Position numbers and translations under genes: made by a program. From Eumeta japonica (Eukaryota; Arthropoda; Insecta; Lepidoptera; Psychidae): DNA of 64,000 nt. Below the pieces are notes generated by a model. The model saw nothing but the letters and a program-made list of their open reading frames with translations. It was not told the DNA's origin and did not search any database. The stretch is from positions 1,288,531-1,352,530 of the forward strand of contig BGZK01000011.1 in the NCBI GenBank assembly GCA_005406025.1. Reading direction: 5' to 3'. Position 1 is the stretch's first letter. Every line of letters begins with the position of its first letter. Shown piece after piece: positions 35,292-45,755 of this stretch.

Positions 35292-37261
35292 GAATTGAAT
35301 TCATTCTAAAGTATTAGAATTATCCATTGCAGAGTACAAAATACACAAGATTGTGAGAAAAAATCTCTTGTCATTAAGAATTAACGAAATAACGTATGAT
35401 AAAAGAAGCAGTTTCACCAGAAAATAGAATATGTAAACATATCTAAAATATTCTATGGTATTTGTCGAAGTGGTGTAATGGACATACCTCATATGAGACG
35501 ACCGAAGGGATCAATTGGATGATTAATTACGCTATTAAAATATAGTTTCGTCGGGTTTTTCTTGTGTTCATGACGGGTACAGAATTTTAGGCAAAGAACA
35601 AACTATCGTTAAAATATAAATTGTGTGATGAAACCAGACGCAAGACGCCATTTCGTCTTCTGGCAAAATGGCGTCTGGCGTCATTGGCGTCAATAGCGTA
35701 GGAGTTAAAGGTTGTATAGTGCAGTCGCATTGGCATAAATGAAGACCTACGGCAGGTCGCACTAAAAGTAAAAATGTAATTTGAAAACTTAATCCATAAG
35801 ATTTGACAGATTCATACATTCTCTGTCAGACTCACTGATTACTTTTAAAGACAATCACTGGAGATTATTTCAATGAATAATTTAAAATAAACTGTATATT
35901 GAAAATAAATTAATTAAACAATTCTAAGTTTATGTAATATAAGCCTTTTAAAGAATAAGCCAATCTTCTTTTGATCCACGCTTTACTTCCAGTTGTGTGA
36001 AATTTTCAGGAATTTTTTCGGCGAAATTAGCTGGATGACTGTAATTTTAATTTACATACAAAAAAAATTGAATATGAAATATAAAAGTATTATGTATTTT
36101 CGAACGACATATTAACAAATTTGAATAAGATACTACATTATTGCTTAGAAAATTATAATTTCTAAAATAGATATTTTATCACAATCACTAACCTTCTATA
36201 TCTCATTTTAGTTTTTTAATAATTTCTGTAATTGTATAGCTACTTCGTGTGACTGCGCAAAAGAACTGATTATTTTAATATCAAATTGAAATATAATGTA
36301 ATAACAACCCATCGTTGAAAATTTAGATATATAAAATAAAACATAAGACACTTCTATTCCGAAATAATTTCTAGTATTTAAATTTCTATGCATTATTTTC
36401 CTAATTACAGTTTTTTAAACGATGAAATGGAGTTTATTTGAAACAAAATATTTTTTATGACCTTCATGTTACAGCTGAATAACATCACGTAGTAGACTGA
36501 AAAGTTAGTTACTTTGAACTTTCATGGTCAAAAAAACATTATTGTCTTGTTATTTCAATATCACAAATTTAATTTGTAATGTCAAATTCAGATACCAAAT
36601 ATAAAATGTCTAGGCAGCATTTTAATCGTAGGTCTAGTATGAAAAAGCACTGAACTCATATGCCTGCCTGCCTAAATAAATAAAAATTATTTGTGCAGTA
36701 TTTTCTTTTCTTTGATATTAATTCAAGTTTTTCATCACTTTCTTCATTAATAAATGCACTTTTTTATTCATATTTAAAACCCTTTATTTACAAATTTTAC
36801 GCGTATAGCTATTCACCAGCAACTGCTATTCACTATTGTACATAGATACACCTATATATACATATATACTTACACGTATACTTACAGGGCACATGCGGTG
36901 AGTGTGGCATTATAAAGATATGATAGATACCTATACACCTATATGCTTTATCACAAACAGTTGCTTACATATTTGTCCGATTTCGGAGCAGCTCGTTTCG
37001 ATCCGTGCGAACTTCGTAAAGTCATACCATATACATACACGTTAAGCGAACGCTCGGCCGAGCTACATGGTAGGCAGAGTGGGGGGTGTTAGGTTTTATT
37101 TCCGTTACGGAATTTGTTAATTCGGTCGCGGCGCTCAAAGCCCGCGATAAAAGCTATGCAATAGCTTAAAAAAAAATTTAAAATATCTACTGATTTGAAA
37201 TATAATATTTAAATTAGTTTCTTAGTAAAACTCGACCTTGGATGTTATTTATATTTGGATA

Positions 37262-37265
<4 letters not shown>
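35292..37265. other. Unassigned AT-rich DNA
   Basis: One 11-bp inverted repeat, AGACGCCATTT (35643-35653) against 35666-35676, lies in a locally duplicated ATGGCGTC-rich patch. No gene is supported. Confidence 0.5.

Positions 37266-37309
<44 letters not shown>
37266..37309. repeat. (TA)n microsatellite
   Basis: About 22 TA dinucleotides, followed by one G and a short TA tail. Probably polymorphic. Confidence 0.95.
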
Positions 37310-37317
<8 letters not shown>

Positions 37318-39031
37318 TAGGGTGATTATAAAAATAAATCACTTTCTCAAACAGACTTAAATATTTCCTTTAGGTATAAAAGTAAGCCTGTTAAAACATG
37401 AGCACTTCGTATGAATATTAAAATAGACTGTTTTTGCACTTTTTGATTCTCCATACAAAATCCATGGGAAAAATGATTACCCTTCTTCTAAGTTTTCTAA
37501 CTAGCTAACATACGTCATATAAAGAAGTCTTCATATATATTACTATATAGAACTAAACTTTTAATAAAAAAGGTCGTTTTTTGGTAATTCCATTCGTTCA
37601 AACATTATTCAAAGTTCAATTAACCGGATATTTTACCGATTTTCGTGTATTACAGCAAAACTATTTGTCTTCTTGAAAAAGCACATGCACTTACACACGT
37701 AAACCATAAATTGGATTTTCAAGAGATGTCAAAATGAAACTTTTTCTGCAGTAATAAAAAATAAAACACTAAGAAGTTCTTCAAAACAAGAAGCTTTGAA
37801 ATTGGGTCTTATATTTGATTTTTTATATACGTTAAAAACAGTTTATACGCAAGAAATAAACCAAAATATAAATGGTTTTATTTCACTTATATTTTTATTT
37901 TACTTATTTATGATTAAAAAAGTGTAAAAATTTACATATTATTGGAAACATATATCAACTATCTTCGATGTATGGTTTATTCATTAGATTGTTCCCCGAT
38001 AACTGTCTAAGTACACGTTCCAATATATATATATACGTTCCTTTACCTTATTCAGGTTTATGTTCCGGTTCACGCTCTTCGCATCCTCGATTAATTGAGA
38101 TTCATTCTATCTGTATTAAAGGTAACGCGTGTGTAGTATGATTACGTGTCAGTGATAAAATTTTATGAAGGCGTGTCGAGCGGGGGATTTAATATCGAAC
38201 CGGCGAGGGCGCGCCCTCTGTCGACCGTCCGCGACGCCGCCACACGTGCGACGGAATCTTATCGTATTATCTATGGGCGCGATCTCGTTTATTGCATAAT
38301 AAATTTTTCCGCGGTCGTCGCTTGCAACGCTCAAGGAATTTACGGAGCCGTTTAAAACTTTCGAAGTTCTATCCTGTGACTTAATTCTGTGTAGACACGC
38401 CCGATGGGTGGATATATTTTTGGCAGTGGTGCCATCGTATTCCGATCGTCGGCTCTAATACTTGTATTGAATCACACACTTGATAGTCCCTTCTGTTTTT
38501 AGAAAATTATTGGTATTTATAAAAATATAAATCGAACATATTACTTTTGTGATAAACATGAGCATTCTACAATAACTATTTTTTTGTAACCCACACACTT
38601 CGTTTAGTTTACTGAAAGATTTAAATAGAAGATAACGTATAGACACGACATTACAAGTTTGTTATTATATAAATTGTCACGACTAAGATATTTTTCGTTA
38701 TCAAACATATCACTGGCTATTAAAAGCTTATACAATTTTCAAGTATTTTAAAACAAGTTTTAATGTTGGCCTTTGATATCTCCCACTGAGCCCATTTCCA
38801 ACTAAGCCCTCGTAATATAATAATTTGCAACATTAACTATTACTGACTCGGCCATTTGTTAGTAGCGACCCGTATGTCAGTTCCTGCACTCAGCTGTTTG
38901 ATTAATCTACTGTGAAGAAGGTTAATTGCGACTGTCAGTCTGTTATTGACGTTCGGCTAAATAACTAATTATCGGATTGCTGCGGTTCAATCAAAATGAG
39001 AAAATGTTGTATTTATGTTATTTACTATCCG
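37310..39031. other. Unassigned DNA with a GC-rich island at 38.15-38.36 kb
   Basis: The island (38160-38350) is open on both strands for about 60 codons and is CpG-rich (for example GGCGAGGGCGCGCCC). It also includes AT-rich homeodomain-like motifs such as TTTATTGCATAATAAATTTT. It has no splice-flanked exon that I can support. A conserved regulatory element or an exon are both possible. Confidence 0.3.
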
Positions 39032-39330
39032 TTAGCTATCCGACCGCTTTGCTGGAGGTAGATTAAAGTTTAGCAATAATTTGTTATTTTAAAGTTCAAG
39101 TCGGCCCTTGGTTCCACCTGCATAGACATCCAATGAATTTTTTCACCTTTTATATCGATCTGTCTGCCAACTTTAACCCTAACTCCGATTCCGCTCTTGA
39201 TTTTAATTCCGCCTTCACTCTCGGACCCATCCTGATAGCGCTCTCGTTTTCCATTTCAATCCCATTTTTTGATCACAATCTTGGCCCCCTTTACTCGTTA
39301 CACAATTACAAATCTTTTTGATGTTATATT
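39032..39330 (-). repeat. Family B, copy 5
   Basis: Starts TTAGCTATCCGACCGCTTTG, comparable with the TAGCGGTC...CCGCTTC end of copies 4 and 7. A pyrimidine-rich array follows with AACTCCGATTCCGCTCTTG, CACTCTCGGACCC and GATCACAATCTTGGCCCCC. The 62-codon plus frame at 39133 is produced by the array. Confidence 0.6.
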
Positions 39331-41156
39331 TCTTAAAAAAATATTTCCCTTTAGTTCGACAAGAAAATCAAATTTAGCAAGAAATAAACTGATTTTTCCG
39401 TCTGCTTGTTCTTAATTGTTTAAATAGTAACTGGCTAAACTGGAATAAGAATTTTATACGTAATTAGAAAACGATGACGATTAATTTCGCATTTGTTTTA
39501 AAAACTTTGGCTCCATAATTAAGTTATGTTTCAGCATGACTTTCGAAAATTGAGTTTTCATCGGATTCTGACGTTTTAGGGTCAAAGGAATTTATTTTGA
39601 TCATTTCGAAATCGAACAACACGTTCATTAGATATCGTAGCTTAAAAATTAAATAAATAGTGTATTTTTTAAATAGATCTAAAAGTTTTGACTTGGAGAG
39701 CTGAAAACGTGTTAAGATTACATTTTTGAATTCGGAAATCTTGAAAAAGTACAAAAATCGATCTTTAATAATTTACTACCAGGCTTTGGGCTTAAAATCT
39801 TGAAGAGTTTGAGCTCGAAGTTAGTAAAAAGTTTCAATAATGACCTTTGAGGTCGAATGTTTTTCGAATTATAAGCTCGAAATTTCGAATTATAAGCCTG
39901 AGGACAAACCTTTGAGCTTTTAGATAACTATACTTTTGAACTCGAGGTGCTCAAAACACATCGATAAATATTATAGCGGAAAATTTCATGGCCTGCAAGA
40001 TCAACTGTTTAATAGATTATTTCCTAAGAACGTATAAAATGAAATTTTATCGAAAGACAAACACGTACATGAATAGCTTGAATCTTTTACTAAGTAATAC
40101 ACTTCCTCGGACCTTGCTTTTATCCCGATGGCTGTAACAGCATAGTCGGGCGCGAAGAGGGACTTTCATTGTAGGTTGCAATTATTTATGGAGCTAACGT
40201 GGCGCCTAACGGACACGATGTTAGGTTTGGTTCGTCGCCGGCGGCTGCGGCGCCGGCGAATGTCCGGCCCGTGTTTGGAATCTGCGAGTGCAGATCTGAT
40301 GAGCGAGATCTGTATAGACGCTTGACAGCTTCCTATACCCACTGGCAGACCACAGCAGTTGCGTCTACGCATGTTACGTCGCTATAATGTTAGGACGGGG
40401 TTCGCGTCGTTCGCTTAGTACTAGAAGAACAACTTGCGATTGCGTTTTTGTGTTTCGCCGGTGTTATTTTTTTCTTCCAGTAAATATTTATAGTTACTAG
40501 CGCGACTATATCCTATATGAGTTTGGTATTACACGAACGTTTCCCTCGGACGGAAAACCGAAAGTTAGCATCGTTGGGGATTAAAATGGAAATCACGAGC
40601 TTACAAGTACGCGTCGATGGCAACAACTGGTGGCACGCATGCTCTTTTCCTCGTTAAAAATATTAATAAAAATGGTCTGGGAGAGGGTTGATCTTGCGCA
40701 GCTGCCATAAAACATCCCGCGTTATTTTGAGTGATAATATTTTATATATCCTAAAACTCAAAAACATAATTGCCAACATATTCGAGAAATTACATAAACT
40801 ATGTACTTTATATTTGTACAACCTATGTAACGTCACACAGCAAGGAAAGGGTCTCTTTAAGAAACATGTAGGTCTCATCACGTTTTCCTTCGTCGTTAAA
40901 GCAAGTGGAAAATGACACGTACGGTCTAATTATAATAATATAAACGAGAATGTGCCTCGGTTTGTCCTTCATTAATACGGCACCGAAGCAAATTATAACT
41001 AATTCCGTAATTTGTAAGCCGAAACGAATAAAATTTGCTTTGGAAATGTTCTCTATAACGCTTTTTGTAGCATAGAAATGTTCCATTGGCATTGAAACTT
41101 ATCTCAAATATCGCATTCCATACGAGTGAAACGGTGAACCGTATAATTGATATAAC
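39331..41156. other. Unassigned DNA
   Basis: A GAGCTC- and TTCGAA-rich degenerate stretch lies at 39530-39965, resembling 9.1-9.4 kb. A GC-rich island at 40195-40410 contains GTCGCCGGCGGCTGCGGCGC and is open on both strands. Neither shows a recognisable gene. Confidence 0.4.
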
Positions 41157-41420
41157 TAATAAATGAGCGGCATTCGGAAGCACGATCGGGGTGGCAATCG
41201 AGAGCGGGGTCGGGATTGTACTTGAAAGCGGCATGGAGATAAGTGTAGAAAGCGAGACCGGCACTGGAAGTGTGAGTTTAGTATTAGAAGAGACCATGGA
41301 ATTTTTACTGAAACGGAAATTAGGTCTAGGAATCAAGATCGTAATTGAAAGAGTGATCGCTTGATAGGTAATATAAGAGAATTTATTCTGTCTATGCGGT
41401 TGACGACGTAGGTAAAGGCT
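41157..41420 (+). repeat. Family B, copy 6
   Basis: CGATCGGGGTGGCAATCGAG, AGCGGGGTCGGGATTG and GGCACTGGAAGTGTGAG give the same purine-rich texture. TCTGTCTATGCGGTTGACG near the end matches the end of copy 2. The 183-codon minus frame through this region (40926-41477) is largely the antisense of the array and is not taken as a gene. Confidence 0.6.
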
Positions 41421-41977
41421 TTTTTTACGTTTTAAGACTTTATAAAGTAAAGAAATATTACGAAACACAAGAAACAAAGTTATTTTGTAGTTCGTTTCTA
41501 TCTCTTACCATAAAGTTCGTTTTGTGTCGATCTAGGATTAATTACACATTAAACTGTCCATGCAAACAAAGCTTTTGTACGTTCAGGCACGAAACGTAAT
41601 GGACCTATTCGAGCTAAATATACGAAATGGTGCCACGGAAAGTTATACGCTATTGGATATAATATAAAATTTTATGCTTGGTGATAGTTGTACGCTTTTC
41701 TTCACCAGTTAGTCATAACATATTCCCTATTCTCGTACTGCACTGTTTTAGGCGTATCCCAAATTGTTACATGTAAAATAATGAAATGGGTAAGATGGGA
41801 AAACCTGTTAAAAATAACGGAGTGTGATTTTGATATACATGTTTATTGTTTAAAGAGACCCATTTTGAGGCACGTAAAAAATGTAAATACTCGTACTCCC
41901 CACGTAAGGAACGATCTTAGATTTTTTTTTTAATAAAAGCAATATACAATCATTAAATTTTAGAAAAGAACAACATA
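41421..41977. other. Unassigned AT-rich DNA
   Basis: The 81-codon plus frame 41688-41933 has no recognisable domain. Nothing else is supported. Confidence 0.45.
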
Positions 41978-42926
41978 CAGGCGAAGCTCTTTAAGTCGAA
42001 CATCAAGGAAGACATCAAAAAATTCTAGTTATAGAGTTCGAAACTTATGGAGGATTTCGACTTAGGTGGATTATGTTTCGAATTGTAGAGGTTAAGATTC
42101 ATTCTAATTGTGTGGTAGAGAGGTAATATAAATAAAAATTCAATTTACAGATGTAACAAACATATTTATACGTATATTTTTATTATAAATCAACATACAT
42201 ATAATTTATGATTTTTGCAAATCAAGATATGTATTAAAAAAAATCTGTATTTTTCTGCTCTAGATAATTCAGTCGTTCTTTATCTATAGCAACGTCTAAG
42301 ACATAAGGAGCAGAAAATTGTCGTTTTTTGGAGTTGCTGGTTTGTTCTATAAGATTCCGTAAAAGTATTCAATGCTGTTCTCGCCTCTTTGAAAGAAGCC
42401 ATAGAGCGCATATTGAATTATTGGAGTTTTCTATGTCATCGAAATCATTGGTCTCGGGTAGCGGTATAACTAAATTACTTCTGACAATTTTTCAATCTAC
42501 AACAAATTAAATACCTGACATCAATAAAGCAAGTACGTGTTAACGACAGTTATAAATTCCTTTATCATTTCTTAGAATTGATAGTCCTATTTGTTCTATA
42601 CTCTTAAATTGTTTTATAAGTAACAATGACGTACGTTGTCGGCACATTCCGATAACTTATTTTTCCTCGTGCTATAGAGGTAATCATTTTGAAATAATCG
42701 AGTTGTAAAATAAAACATTGCTGTGTTCGAGATACAGCGGTCTAATTTATTATTTTGAATTGTAGAAGGGAAATATGTATCAAAATTGCTTGTAGAGATT
42801 CGGAATTACATCGTCTAATAGAGGGTTGAAATTTCCAGTAATGGAAGTTTTGGGGCTTAAATGGAAGGCAACAAAACTTTTTTTCGAATTTTGGATGTTA
42901 TCGTTAGACTTATTGAGATTAGACTG
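41978..42926 (-). mobile_element. Pogo-like DNA transposon, degenerate
   Basis: A 949-bp element. The left end reads CAGGCGAAGCTCTTTAAGTC and then GAAC. The right end, read inward on minus, is CAGTCTAATCTCAATAAGTC and then TAAC, which agrees at all but five positions. Each end is flanked by TA (976-977 and 927-928 of the respective blocks), the expected target duplication. CAG...CTG ends with a TA target are typical of pogo/Tigger elements. On minus, 42411 leftwards encodes MRSMASFKEARTALNT and, after a one-base shift, RNLIEQTSNSKKR, which resembles the C-terminal tail of such transposases. No intact enzyme remains. The superfamily is inferred from the ends. Confidence 0.7.
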
Positions 42927-42970
42927 TATAAGTATATACTTACATACACACACACATATATATAATGAAG
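42927..42970. repeat. Short (CA/TA)n tract
   Basis: ACATACACACACACATATAT lies just right of the pogo-like element's TA. It is a minor microsatellite. Confidence 0.7.
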
Positions 42971-43756
42971 TTTCTTTTCTTTAAGGCTCAATCACGTAAA
43001 AACTACTGATCGTATCAGTATGGGACTGCGACCATTCGATGCGGAAAAGTTTGTAGATGGTTAAAGGCCATTTATAATATAAAAAATGTAAAAGTATGTT
43101 TGTATGAATGTTTGTCATACGCTGACGGCTGGATCGATTTTGATTGAGACTTTGATTATTCGACGTGGAATCATTTGTAAATGTTATAATAATAAGCCTT
43201 TTAATCCATATAAAAATAAAATACAAACTTCTTAAAAACAATAATTATGGAGCCCTTTTGGGTGAAGGCCTCCTCCATTTCCGCTCACTTTTCTTTGTTG
43301 TTTCTCTCTTCCAGCCAGTTGCCAGCGACGCCCATCACGTCGTCGGACCATCGCGCGCAGGGTCTGCCGATGCTTCTTTTTCCGTCTGGCCCTCTCCAAG
43401 ATGTGGTTCGTTTGGTCAACCTATCATCTGACATACGGGCAATGTGGCCAGCCCACTTCCAAATGTTATAGGGTATTTATAATATAAAAAATGGAAAGGT
43501 ATGTTTGTATGAATGTTTATAATACGCTGACGGCTGGACGTATTGTAATTGGGACTTTGACCATTCGACGCTGAATCTTATGTAGATGTTTTACGCCGTT
43601 TATAATTAAAAAAATGTAAAAGTATGTTTGTATATTTGTCATATACTGACTGCTGGACGGATTGTAATCAAATTTTGCATAGAGGTACATTATGTTCTCA
43701 AATAGGATATACGATTTATATAATAAGATTATTGCACGCCTCACAAGCGGAGCGTT
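42971..43756 (-). repeat. Family A repeat, near-complete copy 2, with 123-bp internal units
   Basis: Read on minus, it begins AACGCTCCGCTTGTGAGGCG, then CCTATTTGAGAACATAATG, and ends TACTGATCGTATCAGTAG-like sequence, then TTTTTACGTGATTGAGCC. Internal units carry GTATGTTTG at 43094, 43499 and 43622. The last two are 123 bp apart. The first two are 405 bp apart, but removing the inserted LINE fragment plus one target duplication (282 bp) leaves exactly 123. Minus frames over it (42981-43241, 43517-43783) share peptides such as MTNIHTNILLHF with the 30.7-kb copy and are repeat-borne. Confidence 0.8.
43189..43460 (-). pseudogene. 5'-truncated RTE-clade LINE inserted into family A
   Basis: The minus frame reads NIWKWAGHIARMSDDRLTKR, continues with WRGPDGKRSIGRPCARWSDD, and after an in-frame TGA ends AEMEEAFTQKGSI. 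The WAGHIARM, GKRxxGRP and RWxDD motifs are diagnostic of the C-terminal region of RTE-like reverse transcriptase ORFs. The piece is bounded by AAATGTTATA at 43179-43188 and at 43461-43470, an exact 10-bp target duplication. Its 3' end reads GGCTTATTATT, consistent with the short 3' repeats of RTE elements. It is only 272 bp, so most of the element is missing. Confidence 0.9.
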
Positions 43757-44320
43757 GACCTCAACAAATAATCTGTCTAGCACATATGGTACATTTTATA
43801 AATAATTATTTTGTTTAATATAGTAAATAATAACATTAAAATCTATCATTGTTGGACGTCCATCAGTCTGTGTTTATGGATCCATGTATGTGGCAGAGAA
43901 ATTGGTCGAAAAATGTATCTTACCGGAATACTTTTTTTTTATAATATAAAGCTATACCCTGTGCTGATTCCTAGTTAATATTAGCGTTCTAAGTACTGTC
44001 GTTTAATTATAATTTACAAAAAACTGTGTATTGCACGCCTCACAAGCGGAGCGTTAGGTGGTGTTTGTATATCTATATTTATATACAAATGAAGATTAGC
44101 CTTAAGCCATATGTGAAAAGTTGAGATCAGCGCATGCGCCATTATAAATATCTCACGAAATGGCGCGAAATTTGAATTTGATAAATCTTTTTTTGAAATT
44201 TCATTATCAAAAACTCTATTGAAATTTTTTATTTTAGAAGTTAATGACTTCGGTAAGGCGTGCACTTTTGGATTTTTATTATGTATATAACAACATTACC
44301 TACCATGTAAAAAATGTATA
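43757..44320. other. Unassigned DNA with a second family A end motif
   Basis: A 26-bp sequence at 43731-43756 (the family A end, containing GCACGCCTCACAAGCGGAGC) recurs exactly at 44030-44055. It is followed there by AGGTGGTG and not by the family A body. The second site may be the end of a related element. Confidence 0.5.
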
Positions 44321-44622
44321 AATACCAATAATAGTATTATTGGTATAAATAGTATTATTTATACATGTCGTCGTCGTTTTGATGTACATTCTAATATAAA
44401 TGGTGATTTGTTATTGCTACCATTAACTCCCAAGAGAGGAGCAAGATTGGTATCAAGACCGGCATTGAAATGAAGAACGGAACGACGACTGGACCAGACA
44501 GTGAAACTAGCACTATTATTGAGAATAGGACTGTGATCGTGATTAAAATTGACAGCAAAATCGACCGATAAAAAATATCGCTTTTAAATTTACACCCAGC
44601 GAAGCGGGCGGGCGACCGCTAG
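44321..44622 (+). repeat. Family B, long copy 7
   Basis: Begins at an 11-bp hairpin (ATACCAATAAT, 44322-44332 and 44336-44346). It continues through TTGTTATTGCTACCATTAAC, a purine-rich array, and AAAATTGACAGCAAAATCG. It ends CCCAGCGAAGCGGGCGGG followed by CGACCGCTAG. It aligns end to end, inverted, with 30148-30484. GCGG-GCGA-CCGC just before TAG could form a 4-bp stem. Confidence 0.7.
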
Positions 44623-45614
44623 ACCGCACTTGATTTATAAAGTATGTTCACTTGGTAGAAGTTTTCAATAATTTCATCTTCATCTGCAATGTCTTCTTTT
44701 GTAAAATAACATCTAATTAATAAACGTTTTTAAGTAATCGCGACATGAGTCACGTGTTCTTGACTTTAAATATAAGTTAAGTGTTAAAAATTGTATATTT
44801 CTATGAGCCTGTTAATGGCAGACGATTTCAGTGGAATAATCTTGAACGTATACAGTGATTTGTAAATCATTAAATTTCTTTTTATTTGTTAATTTATGGC
44901 TAGCAATCGAATATCGTGGCCATTTCTACTAATATAATAAAAGTTGCTGTTCCGCTATACACAAATGTGACAGTTTTTTTTTTATTGAAATGTATATAAT
45001 TCACCTATCTATTTAATTTCTAATGATAGGAAATTACTAAAGAAAGACTAAATATAGATTAGAATACTGAAAAAGAGTTATTCCTGTAGTCCGATTCTGT
45101 GGTATGTCTGTGATTACCTCACTTACCATCCGTAATTATTCCACATGGTGTGGGGTGATGTCGAGCACGAAAAGAATTGTCTTTTGACGTGAATTTTGAC
45201 TTTAAATTTGCTTCCATAGTGGGATGTAATTCAGAAAACTGATGATACCAAATTCGTGGGATAGAGTTAGATTGTGCAGTTACATATTTATCATTTATGT
45301 CCAAAATTTAATTACACTACCCAATAACTAAAATATCAAAAAATTCGTTACGTTTACTGAGGACTTTGAAGCATCGTGCTGAGTGGAAGGAAAAGAGCCA
45401 ATATTTTGAGGTCGTTTCGCGGGGTCAAATATGTTTTTTAGTATAAATTTTGACTCGAAGATCCTTCGATCTTCGTTTGATTTTCAACCTTCAGGTTTAT
45501 AATCTTCAAGAAACGAAATTAAAATATAAATATCATATACGTTTAGAAAGGATTTCTCAAGAATAATCCAGGGATACGCATAAAACGCTGCATGGCTGTC
45601 GGGGAGGTAAAAGA
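44623..45614. other. Unassigned DNA with a weak family B relic
   Basis: The minus frame 45119-45304 contains SELHPTMEANLKSKF, which parallels QELDPTVEAELTSRI in family B copy 4, so it is probably a degenerate copy 9. Elsewhere nothing is supported. An 8-bp hairpin, CGAAGATC-CTTC-GATCTTCG, lies near 45455-45474. Confidence 0.4.
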
Positions 45615-45755
45615 ATGAAGGCGTCCAAGCAAAACAACGACGGTGACAGTATACCTGCTTCTGGGGCGACTGAGGCTATGCAAGTGGATGATATGATAAC
45701 TTCTTTATCAACACTGGACAATAAACGTCTATTATGTGCGAACACCAATGATTAA
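45615..45755 (+). CDS. Short open frame (46 codons), unidentified
   Basis: ATG at 45615 opens 46 codons to TAA at 45753-45755. The frame is also open about 17 codons upstream to a TAA. The peptide begins MKASKQNNDGDSIPASGATE and continues AMQVDDMITSLSTL. It is acidic, of mixed composition, and looks more protein-like than the surrounding AT-rich frames. No family was recognised. It could be a degraded retroelement ORF start or an exon. The opposite strand is also open (45557-45748), which weakens the case. Confidence 0.22.
   Translation: MKASKQNNDGDSIPASGATEAMQVDDMITSLSTLDNKRLLCANTND

Noticed and set aside
40926..41477. 183-codon minus-strand open frame, the longest in the window
   Set aside because: Its middle is antisense to a family B array, giving low-complexity Ser/Thr/Pro/Ile stretches. 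There is no recognisable domain or splice context.
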